A stretch of 64,000 bases of DNA from positions 868,001-932,000 of the forward strand of contig NZ_RAPV01000002.1 in the NCBI RefSeq assembly GCF_003610295.1. The letters run 5' to 3'. The stretch is from Paraburkholderia sp. BL23I1N1 (lineage in GTDB: Bacteria > Pseudomonadota > Gammaproteobacteria > Burkholderiales > Burkholderiaceae). A program made the translations under genes and the position numbers. The notes under the pieces were generated by a model. That model was not told the origin of the DNA, made no database searches, and worked only from the letters and a program-made list of their open reading frames with translations. Shown here piece after piece: positions 1-8,702 of the stretch; the first letter of the stretch is position 1; the number at the start of each line of letters is the position of its first letter.

Positions 1-455
1 CCCGAATACGTCATAAGAAATCGCGCGAAACCGCGATATTTTTTACCTTGATTTGGAACGTATTCGTCCAAAAAATAATTCAAATTCTCTTGAGTTACGT
101 CTTCGTTCTTCAGAACAATTATCTCGTCAAACCCCTGATCTTCTTTCAGAAATTTAGTCAAGTTATCAATATCATTTTCTACTGCCTTGGAAATTGAGTC
201 GCCGTTGAAATGAGGGTATTTTCCTATCCCAACAACCAGCGCGATTGATCGAATATGATCACCGGGCGCGGGAGACATAGCCCATACAAAACGATCATCT
301 ATTATCGTCTTCTCAGGGCCGTACGTTATAAACTGGCAATAATTTTCATTCTTAACTTCTGCCCCATTCTCGCAAATATAGGCACGTGCGGATAAAGGAA
401 TGACGGACGTCACGCTCAGGAGTAACAAAACTATCCATTTCATGTACATATCCAT
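1..455 (-). CDS. Caspase-like (peptidase C14) protein, N-terminal part, cut by window edge
   Basis: Reading leftward from ATG at 455 (alternatives in the same frame at 449 and 443) gives about 151 residues before the window ends. The first 20-odd residues (MKWIVLLLLSVTSVIPLSARA) form a signal peptide, so the product is probably exported. After it comes ALVVGIGKYPHF, then AVENDIDNLTKFLKE, GFDEIIVLKNEDVT and a final RFLMTYSG. This order (beta strand with VGIG, Asn-Asp helix, IIVL-N-x-x-x-T, then a strand ending YSG) is that of the caspase/metacaspase fold, where YSG is normally followed by the catalytic His-Gly. The His and the downstream Cys lie outside the window, so activity cannot be judged. 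A purine run AAGGGGG lies just upstream. It is divergent from the lipase gene at 767. Family call fairly sure, function unknown. Confidence 0.72.
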   Translation of the reverse strand, partial: MDMYMKWIVLLLLSVTSVIPLSARAYICENGAEVKNENYCQFITYGPEKTIIDDRFVWAMSPAPGDHIRSIALVVGIGKYPHFNGDSISKAVENDIDNLTKFLKEDQGFDEIIVLKNEDVTQENLNYFLDEYVPNQGKKYRGFARFLMTYS

Positions 456-766
456 GTGCCCCCTTGGCTTCAGGCCACTTTGGATACAGCCTAGGTCGAG
501 AGAAGAAGATTCGCAAGCCCGTTAGCCTAACTCATCGTGAGAGCAGCGTTAAATCTGGCTGTAATGTGAAACTATGAAGTACTTGATAACGACAAATGTG
601 TTTGCCCTTGAGGGCGTGCTCACCTAGACTGCTAGCAGACGGTAAAAAGCTTTAAGCGTACGTTTAAGGATTGCGGATGAAACATTCAATCATCGCATCA
701 TTATTACACTGGCCCAAGACGTTCCATCGTGCATCAACACAACGCTGCTATTCGAGGGACGTGCTT
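456..766. other. Divergent intergenic region between caspase-like and lipase genes
   Basis: About 310 bases separate the two divergent starts. It is AT-richer than the backbone and must hold both promoters. I see no clear operator, RNA gene or conserved ORF. Upstream in-frame starts for the lipase exist at 671 and 677, but the ATG at 767 has the better ribosome site (GAGGGA) and begins directly before a signal-peptide-like segment. Confidence 0.4.
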
Positions 767-2283
767 ATGCTGTGCAATTTTGAACGGAGGCCAACCACTG
801 TTATTGTAATCGCAGGCGTACTGTGGAAACTTCTTACGTTCGGCTGTTCCGCATCTGCCGAAGGAGTGCGTCGACCCCTGGTCTTTATTCCGGGCATGGT
901 AGGTTCCGTGCTAAAAGACAAAGATGGGCGAGTTGTTTGGGGTGACGCTTGGTCATTGACGAGACTTAATGTCTTGACAATTCCGGACGGACCGAAGGAC
1001 CCAGTAGATGGTTAGTTCCGACCAGCATAGTCGATAGCATAGCGTTTGGACCTTGGAAGATTAAAGAATACGCCGCACTAAGGAAGACGCTCCTGTCCTT
1101 TGGGTATCGTGAGGGAATTGACTATTTTGAGTTTCCCTATGATTGGCGGCAAAGTAATTATACGACGGCAAAGCAGTTTGCCGAATTTGTCAACAATAAT
1201 AAGGTTTTGAATCAGGGTGAATTCGATATTCTTGCACACAGTATGGGAGGGCTGGTTGCGGAGATTTTTTCCAAAGAACTTGACCAAAAGCACCAAGCTC
1301 ATCGGATTATCAACATGGCTGTTCCGTTTTACGGTTCAGTCAATACATTCGGTACTTTGACCGAAGGTTGGGGTAATGCCGGAAACTGGATCGCAGGCGG
1401 GCTTCTATCAATTAGAAGGTTTTCACTTTCCATTCCATCATTCTATGAACTGCTTCCGAGGTATTCGAATTGCTGTATCTTGGGTCGACCATTCGAAAAA
1501 AATCGAACGCCATACGACCCCATTGATGTCGTTAAATGGAATTATCTGAACTGGGTTCCAGGTTCAATAACAACAGAACAATCGCGTAAGGGGTTGGCGA
1601 ATGCGCTGTCGGCCGCCAAGAAAATCCGCGATCTGACATTGAAGCCATATCCAAACTCAGTGATAGTTTCGTATCTCGTTGGAAGCAGTATCGAAACACG
1701 CGCGCAGTACTATGCGGTGCGTGGCGCAAGCACTGTTACCGAATACCGTTTCCGCAGCGGAGATGGAACAGTAATTGAAGGAAGTGCCTCTGCCGGAGAC
1801 ACAACCCGAGCATTTGTTTCAATGGCTCAGCATATGAAGATTTTCGACGACAACGCGGCTAGAGAAACGCTTCGCCGGCTTTTGAACGATGTCGAGTCAC
1901 CATTCCCGAAATATTTCGGACCCAAGGAGTACAACGTGGTGACCAATTCGGGGAAAACTGTCACCGTTAAGTCTGTTGCGTTCGCACCGCATCCAAACGT
2001 TGTCGTCGCAGGACAACAGACGTCGCTAGAACTTCGCGTTATCGGTGATGCTGAAAGCGAAATGAACGATTTGAGATTGCGAGCGTCGGTCACCGATGAT
2101 ATCGGCGCTGAGTCTGTGCTCGTTTACTCAAGTACTCTAGATTTTTCTTTACCTAAAGCGTTAGTAGGAATTTATAAGGTCATAATCAAGGCGCCTGATC
2201 GAGTCGGAACGTTGACTGTCACATTCGACATTCATGGATTACCTACTCTGGACGAACAACTCATCGTATTACCGCACCGTTGA
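767..2283 (+). pseudogene. LCAT-like alpha/beta-hydrolase (lipase/acyltransferase), frameshifted
   Basis: The gene is in two frames. The first piece starts MLCNFERRPTTVIVIAGVL (signal or lipoprotein-like) and runs through RRPLVFIPGMVGSVLKDKDG, typical of the lecithin:cholesterol acyltransferase-like fold, to a TAG at 1013-1015. The next frame continues LVPTSIVDSIAFGPWKIKEY and PYDWRQS, then carries the nucleophile elbow AHSMGG near 1240-1257, an SGDGTV acid loop and a MAQHMK histidine, so the whole triad is recognisable. One missing T in the GGTTAG stretch at 1010-1014 explains the break: GGTTTAG would join DG to LVPTS. The repaired protein would be about 505 residues, with an Ig-like C-terminal domain after the hydrolase. 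It could be a genuine mutation or a sequencing error. Substrate unknown; role next to a caspase-like gene unknown. Confidence 0.75.
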
Positions 2284-2303
2284 AGGTCAACGCTTATTAT
2301 TAA

Positions 2304-2882
2304 GTGCACGCAGGTCGGAAGAGCGACGCTCAAGCCCCATACTGGGCCGTTGCGTTATCTTGTGCTACGCGCCTCCGCCTTGAAGCCGAAGCCGACGAAC
2401 TTGCCGGCCTGTTGTTCAATTCAATGATTGCCTGCCAAGCCCATCTTGCGCGTTGGGATATCCCGCTGGAATCAACGCTAAATTATTTGCTTGCCAGACG
2501 GGAAAATGACTATTCCAAAGTGCAAGACTTGATCGAGCGGCCGAATGAAACGTTGACCGTCTTAATGCGATTTGCTCACGCACTTGAACTCGGTGAAGTC
2601 TTTGACCTCGACCTATGGAAACTTGACGGAGTGGTCTTCGCCGCTTACGTCAACTCTGTTTTTTTGGAATACGGCGAGGACATGACGAGTCATGGGCAAA
2701 ATCTGTCTTGGGCGATACCAGCCCGCCGACGCCGTTGTACGTTCGAAGCCGCCGTTTCGAAGGGGCAAAGGGAGCGAGCGGTGACCCGCGGATCGACGGG
2801 CGGAGCCAATGAAACTTCGGGGCATTATCTGGTGGTTCCCTGCCTGCCTCATTCGAAGTTGCGGCTGGATGGCTATCTGTGA
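2304..2882 (+). CDS. Hypothetical protein of unknown family, probably a chimeric remnant
   Basis: A GTG-started open frame of 192 codons directly after the lipase. The first 130 residues look like real protein (helical, LRLEAEADELAGLLFNSMIA, then RWDIPLESTLNYLLARRE and LERPNETLTVLMRFAHALE-like segments). From about residue 132 the composition changes to Arg/Ser/Thr-rich text (ARRRRCTFEAAVSKGQRERA) resembling a translated non-coding repeat, so the original C-terminus is probably lost. The same frame is open again after its stop, where the Argonaute-like fragment starts, which suggests rearranged pieces rather than one gene. No family recognised. Confidence 0.3.
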   Translation: MHAGRKSDAQAPYWAVALSCATRLRLEAEADELAGLLFNSMIACQAHLARWDIPLESTLNYLLARRENDYSKVQDLIERPNETLTVLMRFAHALELGEVFDLDLWKLDGVVFAAYVNSVFLEYGEDMTSHGQNLSWAIPARRRRCTFEAAVSKGQRERAVTRGSTGGANETSGHYLVVPCLPHSKLRLDGYL

Positions 2883-3230
2883 GCCACTGGCTTCGTTCCC
2901 CGCCTCGCATCCTACATGGGACCCGGATACGCCGAATCCAGTTCTCGTATCGGTGCGCAGGGGGCGGCCTCTCTCGCCACCGTGATGAGCGATGTACTCC
3001 GGCTGTCGAAGATCAACTTCAATACCTGCCTTTTCAACGATCGCGAACGCGTAACTACTAGGTTCGCCGACGCCATCGGAGATATCCTGATTGCGGCGCC
3101 AGTGGAAGGCGAGCCGATGCTACCCTTCAGGTTCTATAGCTATGGTCGATCACGACATCCGCCATCGCTGAAAGTCGTGTTCCCAACCAGGCGCTCCCGT
3201 CAAATTTTCTTGCTCCAGCGGTGCCTGTGA
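2883..3230 (+). pseudogene. C-terminal fragment of a prokaryotic Argonaute (PIWI domain end)
   Basis: The frame after the TGA at 2880 reads ATGFVPRLASYMGPGYAES, then AAASLATVMSDVLRLSKINF-type text with NTCLFNDRERVT, RFADAIGDILIAAP and finally PLPFRFY-like ending (MLPFRFY). The pattern L-x-LSK(I/L)NFN-x-C, a short loop, VT-x-RFAD-x-(I/V)G-(D/E)IL, and a C-terminal aromatic tail is the signature end of prokaryotic Argonaute PIWI domains as I know them. Only about 90 residues remain, with no MID, N or PAZ-like part, so it cannot function. The ATG at 2916 used by an ORF caller is internal. About 290 bases on lies a SIR2 fragment, the usual partner of short and long-B Argonautes. The family call is from memory of motifs, not a search. 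Confidence 0.55.
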
Positions 3231-3454
3231 ACATTGCCGTGACGGCAGTGTCGCGCGTCTGATGCAGTTTCCGCAGGTAACGAGCACCACAGGTCCGGTA
3301 ATACTGTTATTAATGGCACCCAGGTAGGGCTGAGGAATCGCATGACCGGCTGTATTTCACAGAGTGGATTTGGGTGTCGACTAGGCCAACAGAAAATTGA
3401 AAGAAACGCCGAATCGGCCACGGCCGCCGTCAAACAATATCAGCGGACGGTTTA

Positions 3455-3700
3455 ATGCAATTTGTCGCCAATGGGCCGGACATTCCGGACGAACTGCTGC
3501 AGGCTCACGAAGAAGGCAGTGTGGTGTTTTTCTGCGGAGCAGGCATCTCATATCCGGCAGGGCTGCCCGGATTCGGTGGACTGGTTCAAAAAATCTACAG
3601 CCGCACCGGGACGGTCCCCACCGCCATAGAGAAAGAATCTCTCGACCGCGGACAGTTCGACGGCACGCTCGACCTCCTCGAGCGGCGTCTGCCTGGCTAG
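3455..3700 (+). pseudogene. SIR2-domain protein, N-terminal fragment
   Basis: Eighty-one residues starting MQFVANGPDIPDELLQAHEE, followed by VVFFCGAGISYPAGLPGF and LVQKIYSRTG. The segment GAGIS-x-x-x-G-(L/I)P-x-F is the NAD-binding signature of the SIR2 fold used by many defence NADases. The catalytic HG pair and the rest of the domain are absent because the frame ends in a TAG right where transposon-like sequence begins at about 3700; a full protein would be several hundred residues. The 290 bases between this and the Argonaute fragment show no gene. Most likely a truncated member of an Argonaute/SIR2 or related NAD-depleting immune system. Alternative: a stand-alone SIR2 defence gene. Confidence 0.68.
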
Positions 3701-3845
3701 ACAGCGTCAAGCGGCTTGGCCGGCGTTGCCTCACGAAGGAATGTTACCCGACGGATTGTTGTCGTTTCGCTTTCTTTCTTCTCTTCTTTCGTGGTTTGCC
3801 GGGCGCGGAGCGCCCGGCCCCGGCGACTTTCAACTTCTCCGCAAC

Positions 3846-5210
3846 TCACACTTCGGCTGGCGCATCAGCGGACTTTCGCAGGCCGCCCAGAATCAGTTCT
3901 TTTACGCGCTCTGCTCGCCACGCCTTGACCCGGCGCTGCAGCGTTCGTAGCTGTGCCCGACTTGCGTACGCTTCTGGAAACATCGCTGCCAACCGATCCA
4001 TCAATACGTTAACCGGCACAGAGGGCTCCGCAATCAGCCATCCTTCGATTATCGGCCACGCGTCGGCGAACGGATCCACCCGACTTCGCCACCAGTGCTT
4101 TGCCTTGGGTTGCTTCCGATGCGGTGGACGTGCCTCACCTTCCTTCCATGCCGAAGAAAGGCCGGCGAGGAAGACGGCGACGTCTGATTCGCCGGCCGGC
4201 GCTGCTTCAGCACGCACGCCGTGGGCTGCGAACTCGCTCAATGTCTGCTGAGCCGTTCGCATCTCCTGCAGGAGCCGCACAGGATCGAGCCCATTGAACT
4301 GCGCCTTCAGTTTCTCTTTGATAGCGGGTTCGACGCTGTCATGTGCCAGAAGCCGATCGCACGGCGTCGCCGGTGCTAAGTAGACCTTGTGTACGCGCGC
4401 GCCGTCACGCGTCTTGGACTTCAGCTTGAACGAAGGCTGGAAGAAGTTAATGTATAGCCGCGCTGACGCGTACAGCTGCGCCAGCGCGTTCCTGGCATCG
4501 ACACCGCTCAGCCGGCCATAACCGACCAGCCGCCGCACGACAACGCCGTTCTTCTGCTCCACCCAGGCCTGATCGTTCTTCTTGTAGGCCCTCGAACGTG
4601 TCTGCACGAGTCCGCGGCCCTTGCAGTAGTCGAGGACACTCTGGTTCATGAACGCACTGTCATTATCCGAATCCACTCCAAGCATCGCGAATGGCAGATC
4701 GGCAGCCGCTTTCTCAAATCCTTCAATCACCAGCATCTGGTTACGTACTCGCATGGCCACACATTCTGTCCAGCCGCTGGCGATATCAGTCAGAGTGAGG
4801 GTGTGGACGAACTCACCGTCTATCTTCGAGCCACCGCAGTGTTCGACCATGTAGATCTCGAAGAAGCCGGGTGGTGGATCGCGCCAGTCTGCGAAGGTAC
4901 GCACCGGAATGCTGCGCCGGATGGCCGAGCCCACTCCCGTGCGCCGTTTGCGCTGTCAATCGATGTGCGCACGCGCATTGGCCAGCATGCGATCGATGGT
5001 CGCCGCGCTGATCTGAAGCAGTTTGCCCTTGACGACCGGATCCAGGTCGAGATGGCCGTGCCGCTCCATGGCATCAACCAGCTTCGGGATCAACGCCTTC
5101 AGTCGCTTGCCGCAAACCCTGTCGGCTGCTTCCCACAACACCGTTAGCGCCTGGAGTACCGCCTCGTCGTATAGCCGGTTGCGCTCGCGCGTCCTCTTTG
5201 CCGCGCCGGG
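3846..5210 (-). pseudogene. Integrase-core (rve, DDE) transposase, inactivated
   Basis: Read on the minus strand the frame runs RTRERNRLYDEAVLQALTVL, WEAADRVCGKRLKALIPKLV, DAMERHGHLDLDP, ISAATIDRML, then a TGA at 4954-4956, and goes on in the same frame with GSAIRRSIPVRTFADW and the catalytic core to a stop at 3846. In this family the core opens P-G-F-x-E-x-D-x-V-x-HCGG; here it reads FFEIYMVEHCGG, so the first catalytic Asp is Tyr (GAC to TAC). The second Asp (GVDSDNDSAF) and Glu region (WVEQKN) survive. The N-terminal helix-turn-helix part is missing, the frame being cut by the IS5 element at 5211. Two independent lesions plus truncation make it dead. Its 3' side abuts the truncated SIR2 gene near 3700. 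Confidence 0.8.
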
Positions 5211-6341
5211 GGCGTTGTTGCATAAATCGAATTTGAAGGCAAAGGGGCCGCAGTGGTGATGAATTCAGCCGATGCGAACGGACTGCGGGCGAGCGAGGGC
5301 CGTCATGCGGTTGAGCACGCCCGCGCGGATCGCAACTTCGGTCGCCTGCGAACCGATGCGGCGCGCCCACAAGCAATTGCCCGTGAGCGTCTTGAGCCGG
5401 TACATCAGGTTCTCGACAAGCGAGCGCCGATGGTAGCCGCTGCACTTCTTCCATTGCGGTCGGCCGCTTTGCGCGATGGCGTCGATGGCCTCGTTGCGCC
5501 AGCCAGCACCAGACGTGCTCGCGGGCCAAGGCATTGCGCCTTCGCGCGGCGGAATCGACGGCAAAGCCCCACGCGCGGCGATCGTCGCATGGCAGCGTTT
5601 CGTGTCGTACGCGCCGTCGCCACCGATGATTTCAATCGGCATGTCGGAGGGAATCTGGTCCAGCAAATCGGGCAACGCGCTGGCATCGTCGACATTTTGA
5701 TGCGTCATCAGCGCAGCGCATACCTGACCGGTCTTCGCGTCCATTGCCAGATGCACCTTGCGCCAGGTGCGGCGCTTCGAATAGCCGTGTTTGCGCACTT
5801 TCCATTCGCCTTCGCCGTACAGCTTGAGGCCGGTGCTGTCGACGACCAGATGCAACGGCTCGCCACTACGCAAGCCGGGCAGGAGTACCGTCAGCGTTTG
5901 TGCACGGCGGCTCAGGGTGGAATAGTTGGGCACCGGCAAATCAGCGAATGCGAGTTCGCGCAGGCTCTGCGCGAAGCCCTGAAGCGCCCGCAACGGCAGG
6001 CGGAAGACCTGTTTGAGCCCGAGCAGCATCTGGATCACTGCGTCCGCGTAGATGCACGGCCGGCCGCGCTTGCGCGCGCCGGATTCAACCGCATTAGTCA
6101 GGACGCTTTCGTCGATCCACATCGTTACGTTGCCTCTGGCAATCAGCCCCGCGTTGTAATCCGACCAGTTCCTGACGCGGTAGACGCCCTTGGGCCCGCT
6201 TGTCTTGCGTTCGTCCTTGCGCATCTTCCCGCCCAAAGGTCGAGAATCTACGCAGTTCCACACGAAGTTAACAGACCCACCGCAAGCACTGTTGCGCGTA
6301 TACGTCAGTTCCCTCGACAGACTGATTTATGCAACAACGCC
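5211..6341 (-). mobile_element. IS5-family insertion sequence
   Basis: The element is bounded by perfect 18-bp inverted repeats GGCGTTGTTGCATAAATC at 5211-5228 and its complement at 6324-6341, and carries one transposase gene. An 8-bp sequence GCGCCGGG lies directly outside both ends (5203-5210 and 6342-6349). IS5 elements usually duplicate 2-4 bp, so the 8-bp match may be a longer-than-usual duplication or partly chance. The left flank is inside the rve transposase gene; the right flank is an ORF of unknown kind. Total length 1131 bp, normal for the family. Confidence 0.88.
5265..6263 (-). CDS. IS5-family transposase
   Basis: A 332-residue intact frame; the start MWNCVDSRPLG may be upstream of the true one, and MRKDERKTSGPKG 13 residues later is an alternative. 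The N-terminal part holds the DUF772-like domain (WIDESVL, GRPCIYADAVIQMLLGLK, LPVPNYSTLSRR). The DDE catalytic set is visible: HLVVDSTGLKLYGEGEW (first Asp), IGGDGAYDTKRCH (second Asp) and RRSLVENLMYRLK (Glu in the Y-R-x-K signature region). No stop or frameshift, so the element may be able to move. It cuts and joins the ends of its own element. Confidence 0.92.
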   Translation of the reverse strand: MWNCVDSRPLGGKMRKDERKTSGPKGVYRVRNWSDYNAGLIARGNVTMWIDESVLTNAVESGARKRGRPCIYADAVIQMLLGLKQVFRLPLRALQGFAQSLRELAFADLPVPNYSTLSRRAQTLTVLLPGLRSGEPLHLVVDSTGLKLYGEGEWKVRKHGYSKRRTWRKVHLAMDAKTGQVCAALMTHQNVDDASALPDLLDQIPSDMPIEIIGGDGAYDTKRCHATIAARGALPSIPPREGAMPWPASTSGAGWRNEAIDAIAQSGRPQWKKCSGYHRRSLVENLMYRLKTLTGNCLWARRIGSQATEVAIRAGVLNRMTALARPQSVRIG

Positions 6342-6745
6342 GCGCCGGGCTCTTCGTCGAAGCCACAGCCGACATAATCTTCTTGGTGACCGCACACGAA
6401 TTGGAGATTCCGAAAGCGGATTAAGGCCTCTCCCTCACGTAAGGACGGCACGTTCATGAAACCGCAGTCTGCGACGGCAACGCTAGGTCGACGGACCGCA
6501 TAATCGCTGACACGGCGCTGTCGGTACCCTGCCATTATTGGGTTGGTGCTGGCACAGAAGCTTGGCTGACTTCGGATGAACCCGCATGCGGGCATCATTG
6601 GTGTGCTTGTGTTTGCAAACGGGTCGCCTTTGAGTGCCGCAGAAGAATGACTGACGGTTCTGTCGAACTCAACGCAATAAATATCACGGCTTATGTTTTT
6701 GGGGTCGTGAGATGCCATCTGGCGTATATCTTCGAGGCTCAGCAT
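6342..6745 (-). other. Open frame of unknown origin truncated by the IS5 element
   Basis: From an ATG at 6745 the minus strand encodes MLSLEDIRQMASHDPKNI followed by about 115 residues to the edge of the IS5 element (FDEEPGA). The text is protein-like but I recognise no domain. With the element and one copy of the 8-bp flank removed, the frame would join that of the rve transposase N-terminus, but the sequence does not look like the helix-turn-helix start expected there. It may be a fragment of a disrupted host gene or not a gene at all. Confidence 0.25.
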
Positions 6746-7087
6746 AGCCGGAACTACTGGTTGATGCGCGACACGGGCGGGATTTTGCGCATATCTGATA
6801 GCACTTCATCTTGTGTAGTACGCTATCTTCTGGCTTGTGACGGAGTGTTCGCCTGCCGAGGTTGACCGCTGGTGGCGGGAACCGTAATCTGATACTGGGA
6901 AGCACCCGTTAATACATTTATTTGACGATGCGCTTTGATAGCTCGGATGACGGCAACCAGCCAGCGTGCTCGGGTTATTGGATTGCCCCCGTGAATTTAT
7001 AGATACGGCCAACAGAGTTCACACACAGTTGGCTTAACATGTCGTGGCCAATCCGAACGGTCTCAGCTCGAACAGCCACGAGCTCAT
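6746..7087. other. Intergenic, nothing recognised
   Basis: About 340 bases of moderate GC with only short, overlapping frames on both strands. I see no RNA gene, terminator with a T run or repeat. It must contain the promoter of the gene starting at 7088. Confidence 0.35.
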
Positions 7088-8248
7088 ATGCCATACTTCC
7101 ATCAAGACTTTGAACGCGAAAAACTGTACGAGGAAATCTGGTCCGAACCGGTTAAAAGGGTATCCAAGAGGTACGAAATCTCGGATGTGGGACTTCGCAA
7201 GATTTGTATAAGCCTCGATATCCCAGTCCCTCCCCGAGGCTTTTGGGAAAAACTTGCCGCCGGCAAGGCCATGGAAAAACCATCGCTCCAGCCTACCGAG
7301 GGAGCGACGACCTACCGGCGTTCGGTCTTCAAGAACCCACAGGACGACGAGCTGTCCTTGCGCACCCGGGCTCGAATCGATGAGGATGCCGCTCGTGCGC
7401 CGGACATACCGACTGTCAGCATGCCCACCTCTATTGTCGAATGCCTGCCACTTGTCAAACGGATGGCGAAAAAGCTCGAAGGTAAACATCGCGATTCGCG
7501 AGCGTGGCCGTGTTGCGACGGCGCCGGACTGATGCGGGCTGCGGTGTCTCCGCAGAACTCACTGCGTGCGCTTCTCGCGCTAAACATGCTTCTCGAGACA
7601 CTGATAGGTGCTGGATATTCGCTTTCGTCGGGCGGCAAAGAAGACGACCCGGCTTACGTGACGTTACTCGACAGCAAGCTGACGTTCCGCGTGAGGGAGC
7701 GCGGCCGCCAAGAGTATATTCCTTTGACTCGAGAGCAACTGGCCGAGAACAAACGCGCCGGATATAACCTAAACAACCAGACATACATCTGCCATCCAAC
7801 GAACGAACTAGAAATATCGGCGTTCGATGTTGGAAGCAACTATGCAACGGCAACTACCGCAGACAGCCGGACTGCCCCAGTCGAAACGAAAATTTGCGGG
7901 TTCGTCGGCAAGCTACGGCATGTAATAATTCGGAATTCCGTGCAGGCTCAGATGAGGGTCGAGCAGCGAGCACTCGCTTTTGTGCAAGAAGCTGAGCGTG
8001 CGAGGCTGGCTGCGATTCGCCGTTCGGCAATTGAGCAACTCAAGCGGGTCGAAGAATGGGCTTCGAAGCTTGAGCGGGCAAACCGCCTGCGAGCTCTCGC
8101 GACTGAATTTGAAGTCAAGAAGTTGAAGTCGTCCGATGACGCCGTCGACGCTACATGGCTCCAACGCGCCGCAGACTGGTTAGACCCAACTGTCGAATGC
8201 CGATGGGACGACATGGACAACGCTCCAGTCGGATACGGTGAGTTCTAA
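7088..8248 (+). CDS. Conserved hypothetical protein with N-terminal HTH-like segment and C-terminal helices
   Basis: A 386-residue frame. The start MPYFHQDFEREKLYEEIWSE and VKRVSKRYEISDVGLRKIC, followed by DIPVPPRGFWEKLAAGKA, matches a widespread uncharacterised family whose members open with (Y/F)xREKLYEEVW, a helix-turn-helix-like stretch and PPRGYWxKLxxGK. The middle part (residues 120-280) is mixed alpha/beta; residues 285-345 (QMRVEQRALAFVQEAERARL and on) form a long charged helix. The family is often met in mobile or defence islands, but its function is not known to me. No signal peptide or membrane segment. It sits alone, 450 bases before the tRNA and 1 kb before Druantia. Confidence 0.72.
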   Translation: MPYFHQDFEREKLYEEIWSEPVKRVSKRYEISDVGLRKICISLDIPVPPRGFWEKLAAGKAMEKPSLQPTEGATTYRRSVFKNPQDDELSLRTRARIDEDAARAPDIPTVSMPTSIVECLPLVKRMAKKLEGKHRDSRAWPCCDGAGLMRAAVSPQNSLRALLALNMLLETLIGAGYSLSSGGKEDDPAYVTLLDSKLTFRVRERGRQEYIPLTREQLAENKRAGYNLNNQTYICHPTNELEISAFDVGSNYATATTADSRTAPVETKICGFVGKLRHVIIRNSVQAQMRVEQRALAFVQEAERARLAAIRRSAIEQLKRVEEWASKLERANRLRALATEFEVKKLKSSDDAVDATWLQRAADWLDPTVECRWDDMDNAPVGYGEF

Positions 8249-8702
8249 CGACTGGCTGCCGGCGACCTCTAGCCGTAAGCCAACGTGTGCAGCTTCCAAA
8301 TCTCCTGGTGAGCGTTCGTTCTCGCAGACACGCTAGGCTGAGTCCTACCGTCCAGCGCAATGAATGAAATTTTTGCCGTCGGCCGCAAATCTACGTTTGA
8401 CGACAGAGGCGTAGCTAAATTACTAGCACCGGTACGTCCGCGTTAAAGAATGAAGCGGTCCGCAACATAGGCGCAAGTAGCCATCTCGACGGAGGGGCTT
8501 TGGTTGGCCAATCTGACGGCCGGTAAAAGTCGGGAAGTTGACCGCAACGGCGTTCAGCGTGGCAGACAAACCAGTCCATCAGTGTGCAGTGTAGGAGCAC
8601 CATCGCGTTGACGTCGGATGGCGCCAATCGCATAACCGCGTTGCATCGCAACCGATGCAATGCGCTATATCACTTTTTTAGTGCATTGATTTCTAAAGGA
8701 AT
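8249..8702. other. Intergenic between hypothetical gene and tRNA-Ala
   Basis: About 450 bases without a convincing gene. This is the DNA immediately 3' of the tRNA gene, the side on which tRNA-targeting integrases insert. I found neither an integrase gene nor a second copy of the tRNA 3' end here or elsewhere in the window. Confidence 0.35.
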
